The notes under the pieces are model-generated. The model made no database searches. It saw only the letters and a list, made by a program, of their open reading frames with translations, and was not told the origin of the DNA. Positions 28,233 to 36,054 of a DNA stretch of 64,000 nt are shown here, piece by piece. Made by a program: the position numbers and the translations under genes. This DNA comes from Prosthecobacter sp. SYSU 5D2 (lineage in GTDB: Bacteria; Verrucomicrobiota; Verrucomicrobiia; Verrucomicrobiales; Verrucomicrobiaceae). Position 1 is the first letter of the stretch, and each line of letters begins with the position of its first letter. The stretch lies in the NCBI RefSeq assembly GCF_039655865.1, contig NZ_JBBYXL010000007.1, positions 1 to 64,000 on the forward strand, in the 5' to 3' direction.

Positions 28233-29702
28233 ATGCCTTTCAAAGCTCTGGGCCTCGACGCCAAAATTCTCCAAGCCATTTCCGAAGCCGGTTATACTGA
28301 ACCGACGCCCATCCAGGCCGCCGCCATCCCGCCCATCATTGCCGGAAACGACCTCATCGGCATTGCCCAGACAGGCACTGGGAAAACCGCCGCTTTCACC
28401 CTTCCCGTGCTCACCCTGCTGGCCGCTGCGCAGGGCAAACGCGGTACCAAAGTGCTCATCCTCGCCCCTACCCGCGAGCTGGTCGTCCAGATTGAAGAAA
28501 ACGTACTGGCCTACGCCAAGCACCTGCCGCTGACCATCGCCAAAGTCTTCGGCGGAGTCGGCGAGCGCCCGCAGATCAACTCCCTGCGCAACGGCTGCGA
28601 CATCGTCATCGCCACCCCCGGTCGTCTCATTGACCTCATGGGCCAGGGCCACGGCGACTTCAGCGGATTGCAGCACCTGGTCCTCGACGAAGCCGACCGC
28701 ATGCTGGACATGGGCTTCCTGCCCAGCATCAAGCGCATCGTCCAAAAGATGCCGCGCAAACGCCAGACGCTGATGTTCTCCGCCACGCTCTCCAAGGAGA
28801 TCGAATCGCTGACGCACGAGTTTCAAAATCATCCCAAGATCGTCCAGATCGGCCGCCGCTCCAATCCGGCGGAAACGGTGACGCAGCTTGTTTATGAGGT
28901 GCCCGTTCACCTGAAACCCTCCCTGCTCAGCCACCTGCTGAAGGACGACCAGATGGACATGGTGCTCGTCTTTACCCGCACCAAGCACGGTGCCGACCGC
29001 GTGGCCCGCAAGCTGGAGCAGACCGGTGTCAAATGCGCCACGCTGCACGCCAACCGCTCCCAAAACCAGCGCCTCAAAGCCCTGGCCGATTTCAAATCCG
29101 GCGCGGTTCGCGTCCTGGTGGCCACCGACATCGCCGCACGCGGCATTGACGTGGACGGCATCTCCCATGTGGTGAACTACGACTTCCCCATGCATGCGGA
29201 AGATTACGTGCACCGCATCGGCCGCACCGGTCGTGCCCAGGCCATTGGCGATGCCATCAGCTTCATCAGCCCTGAGGACCAGGCTCCTCTGCGCAGCCTG
29301 GAGCGGTTCATCAATCGCGGTCTCATCCGCAAAAAAGCGGAAGGTTTTGACTACAATGCCTCCGCTCCTCCACGCAGCGAAGAGCCGCCCCGTTATCGCG
29401 ATCCCCGCAGCCGCCAACAGGGAGGTGGCCGTGGTGGACGCCCACAGGGCCAAGGTGGCCAGGGCCAAAACGGTCAGGGTGGACAAGGCGGCCAGCCACG
29501 TAAGGATGGCGGCGGCAGAGCTTCCGGTGACCGGCAGGCACGGCCGCAAGGTGGCGCACGCGATACCCGCCCTCAGGGCAATGCCCGACCCCCACGCCAA
29601 GGCCAGGGACGCCCGCAGGGCGACTCCACAGCCTCCAGCACGTCTTCTGACTCCGAAAGCGGCAGCAAGCGCAGCCTATGGAAGCGCCTTTCGGGCCGCT
29701 AA
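28233..29702 (+). CDS. DEAD-box RNA helicase, RhlE type
   Basis: 489 residues. The core (1-370) has the Q motif (FKALGLDAKILQAISEAGYT), Walker A AQTGTGKT, PTRELVVQIEE, VLDEADRMLDMGF, FSATLSKEIE and the C-terminal HRIGRTGRAQ. Residues after about 385 are a Gly/Gln/Arg/Pro-rich tail (GGRGGRPQGQGGQGQNGQGG and similar), likely an unstructured RNA-binding extension as in RhlE-like helicases. It probably remodels rRNA or mRNA during ribosome assembly or cold growth. Transcribed alone. Confidence 0.93.
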   Translation: MPFKALGLDAKILQAISEAGYTEPTPIQAAAIPPIIAGNDLIGIAQTGTGKTAAFTLPVLTLLAAAQGKRGTKVLILAPTRELVVQIEENVLAYAKHLPLTIAKVFGGVGERPQINSLRNGCDIVIATPGRLIDLMGQGHGDFSGLQHLVLDEADRMLDMGFLPSIKRIVQKMPRKRQTLMFSATLSKEIESLTHEFQNHPKIVQIGRRSNPAETVTQLVYEVPVHLKPSLLSHLLKDDQMDMVLVFTRTKHGADRVARKLEQTGVKCATLHANRSQNQRLKALADFKSGAVRVLVATDIAARGIDVDGISHVVNYDFPMHAEDYVHRIGRTGRAQAIGDAISFISPEDQAPLRSLERFINRGLIRKKAEGFDYNASAPPRSEEPPRYRDPRSRQQGGGRGGRPQGQGGQGQNGQGGQGGQPRKDGGGRASGDRQARPQGGARDTRPQGNARPPRQGQGRPQGDSTASSTSSDSESGSKRSLWKRLSGR

Positions 29703-29840
29703 GAGACCGTCTTCCTCAAGGAGCGGGACTTGCCAAAGTCCCTGCTTTTCCAGCGCCGCGAAGAGCGGCAGCTTCTCCCAAGACTTCCCTGCAAAGGCAT
29801 CGGTCGTGGTGACGTTTGATCTTGCCTGTTCATCCGGCAG
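29676..29840 (-). pseudogene. Possible remnant of a protein-coding gene end
   Basis: Between the helicase and the ThuA gene, one minus-strand frame reads as plausible protein: TDAFAGKSWEKLPLFAALEK then QGLWQVPLLEEDGLLAARKA and a stop at 29676. There is no proper start codon and a stop lies just upstream, so at best this is the 3' remnant of a lost gene. I cannot name it. Confidence 0.25.
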
Positions 29841-29857
29841 TCCTCACGCTACCTACC

Positions 29858-30769
29858 ATGCGACTTATTCTATTGCCCTTCCTTCTCCTGGCCACTTCCG
29901 TCCGGGCTGACTTCACCAGCGAGCAGCAGCAGGTCCCCCTGGAAGTGCTGCCCACGGATGCCACGAAAGCCAAGGTGGTCCTCCTGGCAGGCACCCCGAG
30001 CAACAAACCCGGCCAGCACGAATACTTCGCCGGTTGCGCCCTGCTGATGGACTGGCTGAAAAGCGCCCCCAATGTCGCACCAGTCATGGTCGCCGAGGGC
30101 TGGCCTAAAAATGAAGCGGTGCTGGATGGCGCGCGCTGCGTAGTGATCTTCATGGATGGTGGGGACAAGCTTTCCTTCCTGGCCCCGGACCGCTGGGCAC
30201 GCATGAAAGCCCTGGCGGAAAGCGGCACCGGTTTGGTCATCCTTCACCAGGCCATTGACTGCCCGCCGGACCGCGCGGCGGATTTTAAAAATTGGTTCGG
30301 CGCGGTGTTCCAGAGCGACATCGGCTGCCGGGGCCACTGGGATGTAAAGTTTGATTCCGTGCCCGCCCATCCCATCAACCAGGGCCTGTCTCCGTTTAAA
30401 CTGCTCAAGGACGGCTGGCTCTACAACCTTCATTTTGCCGACCAGGGTGTGACCCATCTCCTGACAAGCCCTATGCCCGACAGCAGCCGCAAAAACGACG
30501 CAGCCAAGGCCAATGCAGGCCGCGCCGAAACCGTCGCCTGGGCTTATGACCGGCCGGATGGCGGACGCAGCTTTGGCTTCACCGGCTGCGATCTGCACAG
30601 CAACTGGGCAGAGGCCAACCAGCGCAAGCTGCTGCTCAACGGCATCCTTTGGACCAGCAAGCTAGACGTGCCTGAAAAGGGAATGGACTCCCAAACGACG
30701 CCCGAGGCCCTCGCCAAAAACTGGGACCGCAAAGTCTTCCTGAAGAAGCCCGCCAAAGCCGTGAAATAA
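29858..30769 (+). CDS. Secreted ThuA-like protein
   Basis: 303 residues. MRLILLPFLLLATSVRADF is a signal peptide. The ThuA (class I glutamine amidotransferase-like) fold is indicated by KVVLLAGTPSNKPGQHEYFA, CVVIFMDGGDKLSFLAPDRW, GLVILHQAIDCPPD and GFTGCDLHSNWAEANQRKLL. ThuA-domain proteins of this kind are abundant in Verrucomicrobia and Planctomycetes and are linked to sugar use, though their reaction is not settled. It ends 11 bp before the RbsB-like gene on the same strand and is probably in its operon. Confidence 0.8.
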   Translation: MRLILLPFLLLATSVRADFTSEQQQVPLEVLPTDATKAKVVLLAGTPSNKPGQHEYFAGCALLMDWLKSAPNVAPVMVAEGWPKNEAVLDGARCVVIFMDGGDKLSFLAPDRWARMKALAESGTGLVILHQAIDCPPDRAADFKNWFGAVFQSDIGCRGHWDVKFDSVPAHPINQGLSPFKLLKDGWLYNLHFADQGVTHLLTSPMPDSSRKNDAAKANAGRAETVAWAYDRPDGGRSFGFTGCDLHSNWAEANQRKLLLNGILWTSKLDVPEKGMDSQTTPEALAKNWDRKVFLKKPAKAVK

Positions 30770-30780
30770 CGTCGCCATTC

Positions 30781-31716
30781 ATGAAACTCCTCTCCCGCCT
30801 CCTGCTGACCTCCCTGGTGCTCGGCCTCTGCGCCTGCAAACCCACCTCCCCAGAATCCTCAACGCCAGGAAAACCCAAGATCGCCCTGGTGATGAAATCC
30901 CTGGCCAATGAGTTTTTCAGCAACATGGCCGAAGGGGCCAAGAAGCACCAGGCCGCCCACAGCGACGAGTACGAACTTTTGGTTGGCGGCATCAAGAATG
31001 AAACCGACCTCACCGAGCAGGTGAACCTGGTGGAACAAATGACCGCGCAGGGAGCCAAGGCCATCGTCATTGCTCCTGCAGATTCCAAAGCCTTGATCCC
31101 CGCCCTCAAACGTGCGCAGCAGGCCGGTGTACTCGTCATCAACATAGACAACAAGCTGGATGCCGAAGTCCTGAAACAGGCTGAATTGTCCGTGCCCTTC
31201 GTCGGCCCGGACAACCGCGAAGGCGCAAAGCGAGTGGGCGAAGTCCTGGCCAAAAAGCTGCCCGCCGGGGCAGAAGTCGCCATCATCGAAGGCGTCACCA
31301 CCGCCTTCAATGGGCAGCAGCGCCGAGCCGGTTTTGAAGATGCCATGAAGGCCGCCGGCATGAACATCGTGGCCGTGCAGAGCGGCCAGTGGGAAATGGA
31401 AAAAGCCAGCAACATAGCCTCCGGCATCCTCAGTGCCCATCCCAATGTCAAAGCCCTCCTCTGCGCCAATGACAACATGGCCCTCGGTGCCGCTGCCGCG
31501 GTGCAGTCCGCAGGCAAAACCGGCCAGGTCCTCATCGTCGGATTCGACAACATCAGCGCTTTGAAACCTCTCCTCACCGATGGCCGCGTGACCGCCACGG
31601 CGGATCAACACGCCGACCAGCTCGCCGTCTTCGGCATCGAAGCCGCCCTGAAGGTGATCCAAGGTGGCGCCTCACCTGAAGACCAGACCACGACGGTGGA
31701 TGTCATCGAAAAATAA
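30781..31716 (+). CDS. Sugar ABC transporter substrate-binding lipoprotein, RbsB-like
   Basis: 311 residues. Signal peptide with lipobox LCAC (Cys19) makes it a lipoprotein. The periplasmic-binding fold is seen in IALVMKSLANEFFSNMAEGA, AQGAKAIVIAPADSKALIPA, VLVINIDNKLDAEVL, KALLCANDNMALGAAAAVQS and VLIVGFDNISALKPLL. Closest in pattern to ribose- and other pentose-binding proteins; ribose is supported by the permease and ribokinase downstream. The permease follows after 24 bp. Confidence 0.88.
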   Translation: MKLLSRLLLTSLVLGLCACKPTSPESSTPGKPKIALVMKSLANEFFSNMAEGAKKHQAAHSDEYELLVGGIKNETDLTEQVNLVEQMTAQGAKAIVIAPADSKALIPALKRAQQAGVLVINIDNKLDAEVLKQAELSVPFVGPDNREGAKRVGEVLAKKLPAGAEVAIIEGVTTAFNGQQRRAGFEDAMKAAGMNIVAVQSGQWEMEKASNIASGILSAHPNVKALLCANDNMALGAAAAVQSAGKTGQVLIVGFDNISALKPLLTDGRVTATADQHADQLAVFGIEAALKVIQGGASPEDQTTTVDVIEK

Positions 31717-31740
31717 TTTTGCGGCAGTCACCCCGACGTC

Positions 31741-32670
31741 ATGAACCTGCGCCGCTGGACTGACTTCCTCGTGCTCCTGGCCGTCTGGGCAGGCATGATC
31801 CTGCTCTTCGGTCTCCTGCGGGACAGCTTTTTCAGCGCGGCCACACTTGGCTCGGTGGCCAACCGCATTCCGGCTCTGGCCCTGGTCGCTACGGGCATGA
31901 CATTGGTGATGGTGACGGGTGGCATTGACCTCTCGGTTGGCTCTGTGCTGGGTCTTTGTGGAGCCGTGGTAGGTGTCGTGATGGCGGACTGGCAATGGGG
32001 TCTGCCTGGCGCACTGCTGGCCAGTCTTGTCGTGGGCACTCTTGTAGGTAGCATCAATGGAGTCGTCAGCGTGAAGCTGCGGCTGCCTTCCTTCATCGTC
32101 ACCCTCGGCATGCTGGAGATCGCCCGGGGGCTGGCGTTCCTGACCACGGATTCGCAGACCAAATACATTGGTGCGCCGGTGGAATCTCTCGGCGCGCCCA
32201 TCGGCGGCTGGGTGATCTCCCCGGCTTTCATCATCGCACTGATCGTCGTGGCCTGCGGCCAGATCATGCTTTCACACATGGCGTTAGGCCGCCACCTGCT
32301 GGCCATCGGTGCCAACCGCGAAGCCGCCCTCATCTCAGGCGTCCCGGTGGACCGTCCGCGCATCCTTGCCCATGCCCTGTTAGGCACGCTCACAGGCCTG
32401 GCGGCGGTCTTCAACTGCTCCCGCCTGGGCTCAGCCGATCCTAATGCAGGCATCGGCTTTGAACTCTCCGCCATCGCCGCCGTGGTTGTCGGTGGTACCA
32501 GCCTCATGGGTGGGCGCGGTTCCGTGATCAAGAGTCTCCTCGGCGTCCTCATCATCGCCACCCTGGAAGCCGGACTGGTCCAGATCGGAGCCTCTGAACC
32601 CATCAAACGCGTCGTGACCGGAGCCGTCATCGTCGCCGCCGTCCTGGCCGATGGCTGGCGCAGGAAATAA
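31741..32670 (+). CDS. Sugar ABC transporter permease, RbsC-like
   Basis: 309 residues, about eight to ten membrane helices. Family landmarks: ALVATGMTLVMVTGGIDLSV-GSVLGL, SFIVTLGMLEIARGLAFLTT, AIGANREAALISGVPVDRPR and IGFELSAIAAVVVGGTSLMG-GRGSV. It is the inner-membrane channel of a ribose-type importer. The usual partner RbsA (double ATPase) is not found in this cluster or anywhere in the window. Its stop overlaps the start of the nuclease gene (TAATGG). Confidence 0.9.
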   Translation: MNLRRWTDFLVLLAVWAGMILLFGLLRDSFFSAATLGSVANRIPALALVATGMTLVMVTGGIDLSVGSVLGLCGAVVGVVMADWQWGLPGALLASLVVGTLVGSINGVVSVKLRLPSFIVTLGMLEIARGLAFLTTDSQTKYIGAPVESLGAPIGGWVISPAFIIALIVVACGQIMLSHMALGRHLLAIGANREAALISGVPVDRPRILAHALLGTLTGLAAVFNCSRLGSADPNAGIGFELSAIAAVVVGGTSLMGGRGSVIKSLLGVLIIATLEAGLVQIGASEPIKRVVTGAVIVAAVLADGWRRK

Positions 32671-33917
32671 TGGAGATCATGAAAACCAAAAAGACCTCAA
32701 GCTCATCTGCCAAGCAGCAAGGTTACAAACACCTTGTTACTGCGATTACCCGGCTCAGCCTTAAGATGTCACACCGGGTGGCTTCCGTCGCCAATCAGGG
32801 ACTGGTGCTGCGTAACTGGACCGTCGGTGCCTACATCGTGGAGTTTGAGCAAGGCGGTGCAGACCGGGCCAAATATGGAGAGCGCTTGTTGGAAAAACTG
32901 GCTGAGGATTTGGCGAAGAAAAACCTCAGAGGGCTGGATGAGAGAACCCTCCGTCACTGCCGCGCCTTTAGCCAAATGTATCCTCAGCTTCGTTTTTCCC
33001 TGAACCCTCAATGGACAGATCAATTGTCGAAAGACCCGGTTGTTAAAATCCTTGCATCCATAGACGACCCAAAACTTTTGGAGATTCGGTGTCCGGCAGA
33101 CCCCGAATTAAAACAGCCCATTCGGGGTCCACTGGTTCCCGAATTGCCGACTCTCTTGCCTACGGAATTTGTAATCGAACTTGGCTGGGCCAAGCTGCTG
33201 GAATTCATGCGGATCAGCGATCCTTGGAAACGCGCGTTTTATGAAAATCAGTGCCTTTCTGAAAAGTGGTCAAAACGCGAACTCCAGCGCCAGATCGAAA
33301 GCTTGCTCTATGAGCGCACCGGCCTTTCCACACACAAAAAGGCGGTGATAGAGCGAGCACGGAAGCAAGCAGGCTCCGCCGCTCCGGAATCAATCGCGGA
33401 GCTGATGCGCGATCCCTACATTCTGGAGTTTACCGGACTCGCAGAACGTCCAGAATACAGCGAGAATGATCTGGAATCTGCCCTGCTGGACCACCTTCAG
33501 CGCTTCCTGCTGGAACTGGGCAACGGATTCTGTTTCGAGGCACGCCAGTTCCGCATGACCGAGGGACGCAAACATCACCGGGTGGACCTGGTCTTTTATC
33601 ATCGCGTTCTGCGATGCCATGTACTGTTGGATCTCAAAACGCGGGCATTCAAACCGGAGGATGCCGGACAGATGAACTTTTATCTGAACTGGTTCAAAGC
33701 CCGGATGAAGCAGGAAACGGATATTCCCCCTGTCGGCATCCTACTCTGCACTGACAAAGAAGGCACCGAAGTAGAATTCGCCACCGCAGGCATGGATCAG
33801 AAGCTCTTCGTCTCACGTTATCTCACCGCCTTGCCAACGGCAGACCAGCTCAAAAACCTCGTCGAAGCCGACCGTGCACAAATGCAACCTAAGTCTGACC
33901 GCAGACGACCTTTATAA
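32670..33917 (+). CDS. DUF1016 (YhcG-type) PD-(D/E)xK nuclease-domain protein
   Basis: 415 residues. The N-terminal half has the DUF1016 segment (SVANQGLVLRNWTVGAYIVE, YGERLLEKLAEDLAKKNLRG, LDERTLRHCRAFSQMYP). The C-terminal half is a PD-(D/E)xK nuclease domain: HHRVDLVFYHRVLRCHVLLD followed by LKTRAFKPEDAGQMNFYL, providing Asp, Asp and Lys of the active site. The family occurs in defence islands and mobile DNA; its role is not settled. Here it overlaps the permease stop and precedes a nucleoside hydrolase, an odd position. Codon use is less GC-biased than its neighbours, suggesting insertion into the cluster. An alternative ATG is at 32679. Confidence 0.88.
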   Translation: MEIMKTKKTSSSSAKQQGYKHLVTAITRLSLKMSHRVASVANQGLVLRNWTVGAYIVEFEQGGADRAKYGERLLEKLAEDLAKKNLRGLDERTLRHCRAFSQMYPQLRFSLNPQWTDQLSKDPVVKILASIDDPKLLEIRCPADPELKQPIRGPLVPELPTLLPTEFVIELGWAKLLEFMRISDPWKRAFYENQCLSEKWSKRELQRQIESLLYERTGLSTHKKAVIERARKQAGSAAPESIAELMRDPYILEFTGLAERPEYSENDLESALLDHLQRFLLELGNGFCFEARQFRMTEGRKHHRVDLVFYHRVLRCHVLLDLKTRAFKPEDAGQMNFYLNWFKARMKQETDIPPVGILLCTDKEGTEVEFATAGMDQKLFVSRYLTALPTADQLKNLVEADRAQMQPKSDRRRPL

Positions 33918-33939
33918 ACCACCCCCTGATCCCTCTTCA

Positions 33940-34950
33940 ATGCAACACATCCTTCTCACCCTCCTTCTAACCACGGCTCTCTGCCACGCAGCCCCGGTCA
34001 AACTTATCTTTGACACCGACATGGGCAATGACGTGGATGATGCCATGGCCCTGGCCATGATCCACAACCTGCAAAAACGCGGAGCCTGTGAGCTCCTGGC
34101 CGTCACCATCACCAAAGATCATCCCCAGGCGGCCTCCTTTGTGGATGCTGTGAACACCTTTTATGGCTATCCCGACGTGCCCATCGGCGTCGTCCGCAAT
34201 GGCGTCACGCCTGAGCCGGGCAAATACAATCTCATTGCCGACCAGAAGAATGCTGACGGCACCTTTCGTTATCCGCATGATCTCCTCAGCGGCACCGATG
34301 CACCGGAGGCCGTGGGCCTGCTGCGCAAGGTCCTGGCCGCCCAGCCGGACCAGTCCGTGGCGTTGACCCAGGTGGGTTTCTTCACCAATTTTGTCCGCCT
34401 TCTGGACTCAAAACCCGATGACCACTCTCCTCTCAGCGGCCGGGATCTCATCAAGAAAAAAGTCACCGTTCTCTCCATCATGGCAGGCGCTTTTCAGACG
34501 GTGAACTTCAACACCCGCCACCTGGAATACAACGTCATCAAGGACATCCCCTCCGCCCAAAAACTGGCCATCCACTGGCCCACGCCGATTGTCTGGAGCG
34601 GATTTGAAATCGGCATCGCCGCCGCCTATCCGCATGTCAGCATTGAACGCGACTTCGATTACGTGGAGCACCACCCCATCAAAGAGGCCTACTACGCCTA
34701 CAATCCCCCGCCCCATGACCGTCCCACCTGGGACCCCACCTCGGTCCTTTATGCCATCTATCCGGACCGGGGGTACTTTGACCTTTCCCCTGTGGGCGGC
34801 GTGACAGTGGAGGACAATGGTGCCACCTGGTACCGCCCTTCCAAAGACGCCAAAGGCCGCCACCGTTACCTCATCATGTCCGCCGACCAGGCCGCCCGAG
34901 TGCGTGAAGCCATCGTCCAGCTATGTGTGGAGCCGCCTGCCAAGCGCTGA
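33940..34950 (+). CDS. Secreted nucleoside hydrolase
   Basis: 336 residues. MQHILLTLLLTTALCHA is a signal peptide, so the enzyme is periplasmic. The calcium-binding signature FDTDMGNDVDDAMALAM is intact, and TVLSIMAGAF and TPIVWSGFEIG match the inosine-uridine hydrolase family. It would split ribonucleosides into base and ribose, feeding the RbsBC-like transporter and the ribokinase. I took the ATG at the signal peptide; a longer frame from 33874 overlaps the nuclease gene. Confidence 0.88.
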   Translation: MQHILLTLLLTTALCHAAPVKLIFDTDMGNDVDDAMALAMIHNLQKRGACELLAVTITKDHPQAASFVDAVNTFYGYPDVPIGVVRNGVTPEPGKYNLIADQKNADGTFRYPHDLLSGTDAPEAVGLLRKVLAAQPDQSVALTQVGFFTNFVRLLDSKPDDHSPLSGRDLIKKKVTVLSIMAGAFQTVNFNTRHLEYNVIKDIPSAQKLAIHWPTPIVWSGFEIGIAAAYPHVSIERDFDYVEHHPIKEAYYAYNPPPHDRPTWDPTSVLYAIYPDRGYFDLSPVGGVTVEDNGATWYRPSKDAKGRHRYLIMSADQAARVREAIVQLCVEPPAKR

Positions 34951-35078
34951 TTACGCATCAGGCACCCGCCACCGACAATCCATGTCGCGTTTCCGTTGAA
35001 TCAGAAAAAAGATAGTTGGCCCGCTCTTGCATTGCCATCTCGATAGCGTCACGTCGTGGGTTCTAACAACCAACTTAC
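34951..35078. promoter_or_regulatory. Intergenic region before ribokinase
   Basis: 128 bp between nucleoside hydrolase and ribokinase. Long enough for a separate promoter; a TTGGCC-like -35 lies near 35015, but no good -10 follows. No hairpin with a T-run was seen. Confidence 0.25.
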
Positions 35079-36008
35079 ATGGCCAGGAACTCAGCAGCCA
35101 CCGTCGTCGTCGTGGGGTCCATGAATGTGGACCTCATCGCCTCCGTGAAAAAATTGCCCGGCGCGGGAGAAACCGTCTCGGCCTCATCCTTGGAAAAACG
35201 GTTCGGTGGCAAAGGAGCCAACCAGGCCCTGGCCGCAGCTCGTCACGGGGCGCAGGTCACCCTCATCGGCTGCCTGGGAGATGACCCGGATGGCCGCGAC
35301 TACCGCAACCACCTCCGGCGGGAAGGCATCAATTGCAGCGCCGTGAACACCGTGCGCGGCGGCACCGGCAATGCCTTCATCGCGGTGGATGCCAAGGGGG
35401 AAAACCAGATCATTGTCATCCCAGGGGCCAATGCCGCCCTCACCGCACCATCGCTGAAAATGCAGCGCTCCCGCATTGAGGTGGCCAAGGCTCTGCTCAT
35501 CCAGCTTGAAGTGCCCCTGGATACCGTCGTGGAGGCCATCAAGCTGGCCAATGGCCGGGAAGTCCCCGTCGTCTTCAATCCCTCCCCCATCACGCCTGAA
35601 TTTCCCTGGGGGGAGGTCACCATCAATGTCCTCATCGTCAATGCCGGGGAAGCCCGCCAGATCTTTGACGCCGATGTGGAGGAAATCAGCAACCAACTTG
35701 AGGCGTGGAAAGAGCGCATCGCTCAGAAAAAGATACGCACCCTTATCATCACCCGGGGTGAAAAATCCACCCTGGTACTCAGCGATTCCGGCTTGAAAAA
35801 AGTCGCCACCCACAAGATCAAGGCCGTGGATACCGTCGGTGCGGGAGACACCTTCGCCGGAGCCTTCACCACCCAGCTGGCGGAAGGCACCCCCATTCTG
35901 GAATGCGTGCGCTGGGCCAACGTCGCCGGGGCTCTGGCCACCCTTAAAGTGGGTGCCCAGGAAGGCGTCCCCCACCGGGGAGATGTCCAGAGCGCCCTGA
36001 ACGCCTGA
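35079..36008 (+). CDS. rbsK: Ribokinase
   Basis: 309 residues of the PfkB family; phosphorylates ribose at O5. Begins AATVVVVGSMNVDLIASVKK, has GGKGANQALAAARHGAQVTL (sugar-binding) and GTGNAFIAVDAKGENQII, and ends with the ATP/anion-hole signature AVDTVGAGDTFAGAFTTQLA, whose Asp is the catalytic base. Fits the ribose/nucleoside cluster upstream. Convergent with the porin gene; a perfect hairpin lies between them. Confidence 0.93.
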   Translation: MARNSAATVVVVGSMNVDLIASVKKLPGAGETVSASSLEKRFGGKGANQALAAARHGAQVTLIGCLGDDPDGRDYRNHLRREGINCSAVNTVRGGTGNAFIAVDAKGENQIIVIPGANAALTAPSLKMQRSRIEVAKALLIQLEVPLDTVVEAIKLANGREVPVVFNPSPITPEFPWGEVTINVLIVNAGEARQIFDADVEEISNQLEAWKERIAQKKIRTLIITRGEKSTLVLSDSGLKKVATHKIKAVDTVGAGDTFAGAFTTQLAEGTPILECVRWANVAGALATLKVGAQEGVPHRGDVQSALNA

Positions 36009-36025
36009 ACTCTCCCCGCATGGAG

Positions 36026-36044
36026 CACGGGCGAGACGCCCGTG
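36026..36044. terminator. Hairpin between rbsK and the porin gene
   Basis: CACGGGCG-AGA-CGCCCGTG, perfect 8-bp arms, 18 bp after rbsK and 11 bp before the convergent porin end. It lacks a T-run on either side, so it is either a factor-dependent terminator or another REP-like unit. Confidence 0.45.
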
Positions 36045-36054
36045 TCTGAAGAGA

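Noticed and set aside
28167-29600. Long minus-strand frame opposite the DEAD-box helicase (477 codons)
   Set aside because: Antisense shadow of a clear helicase gene; composition is that of reverse-read codons.
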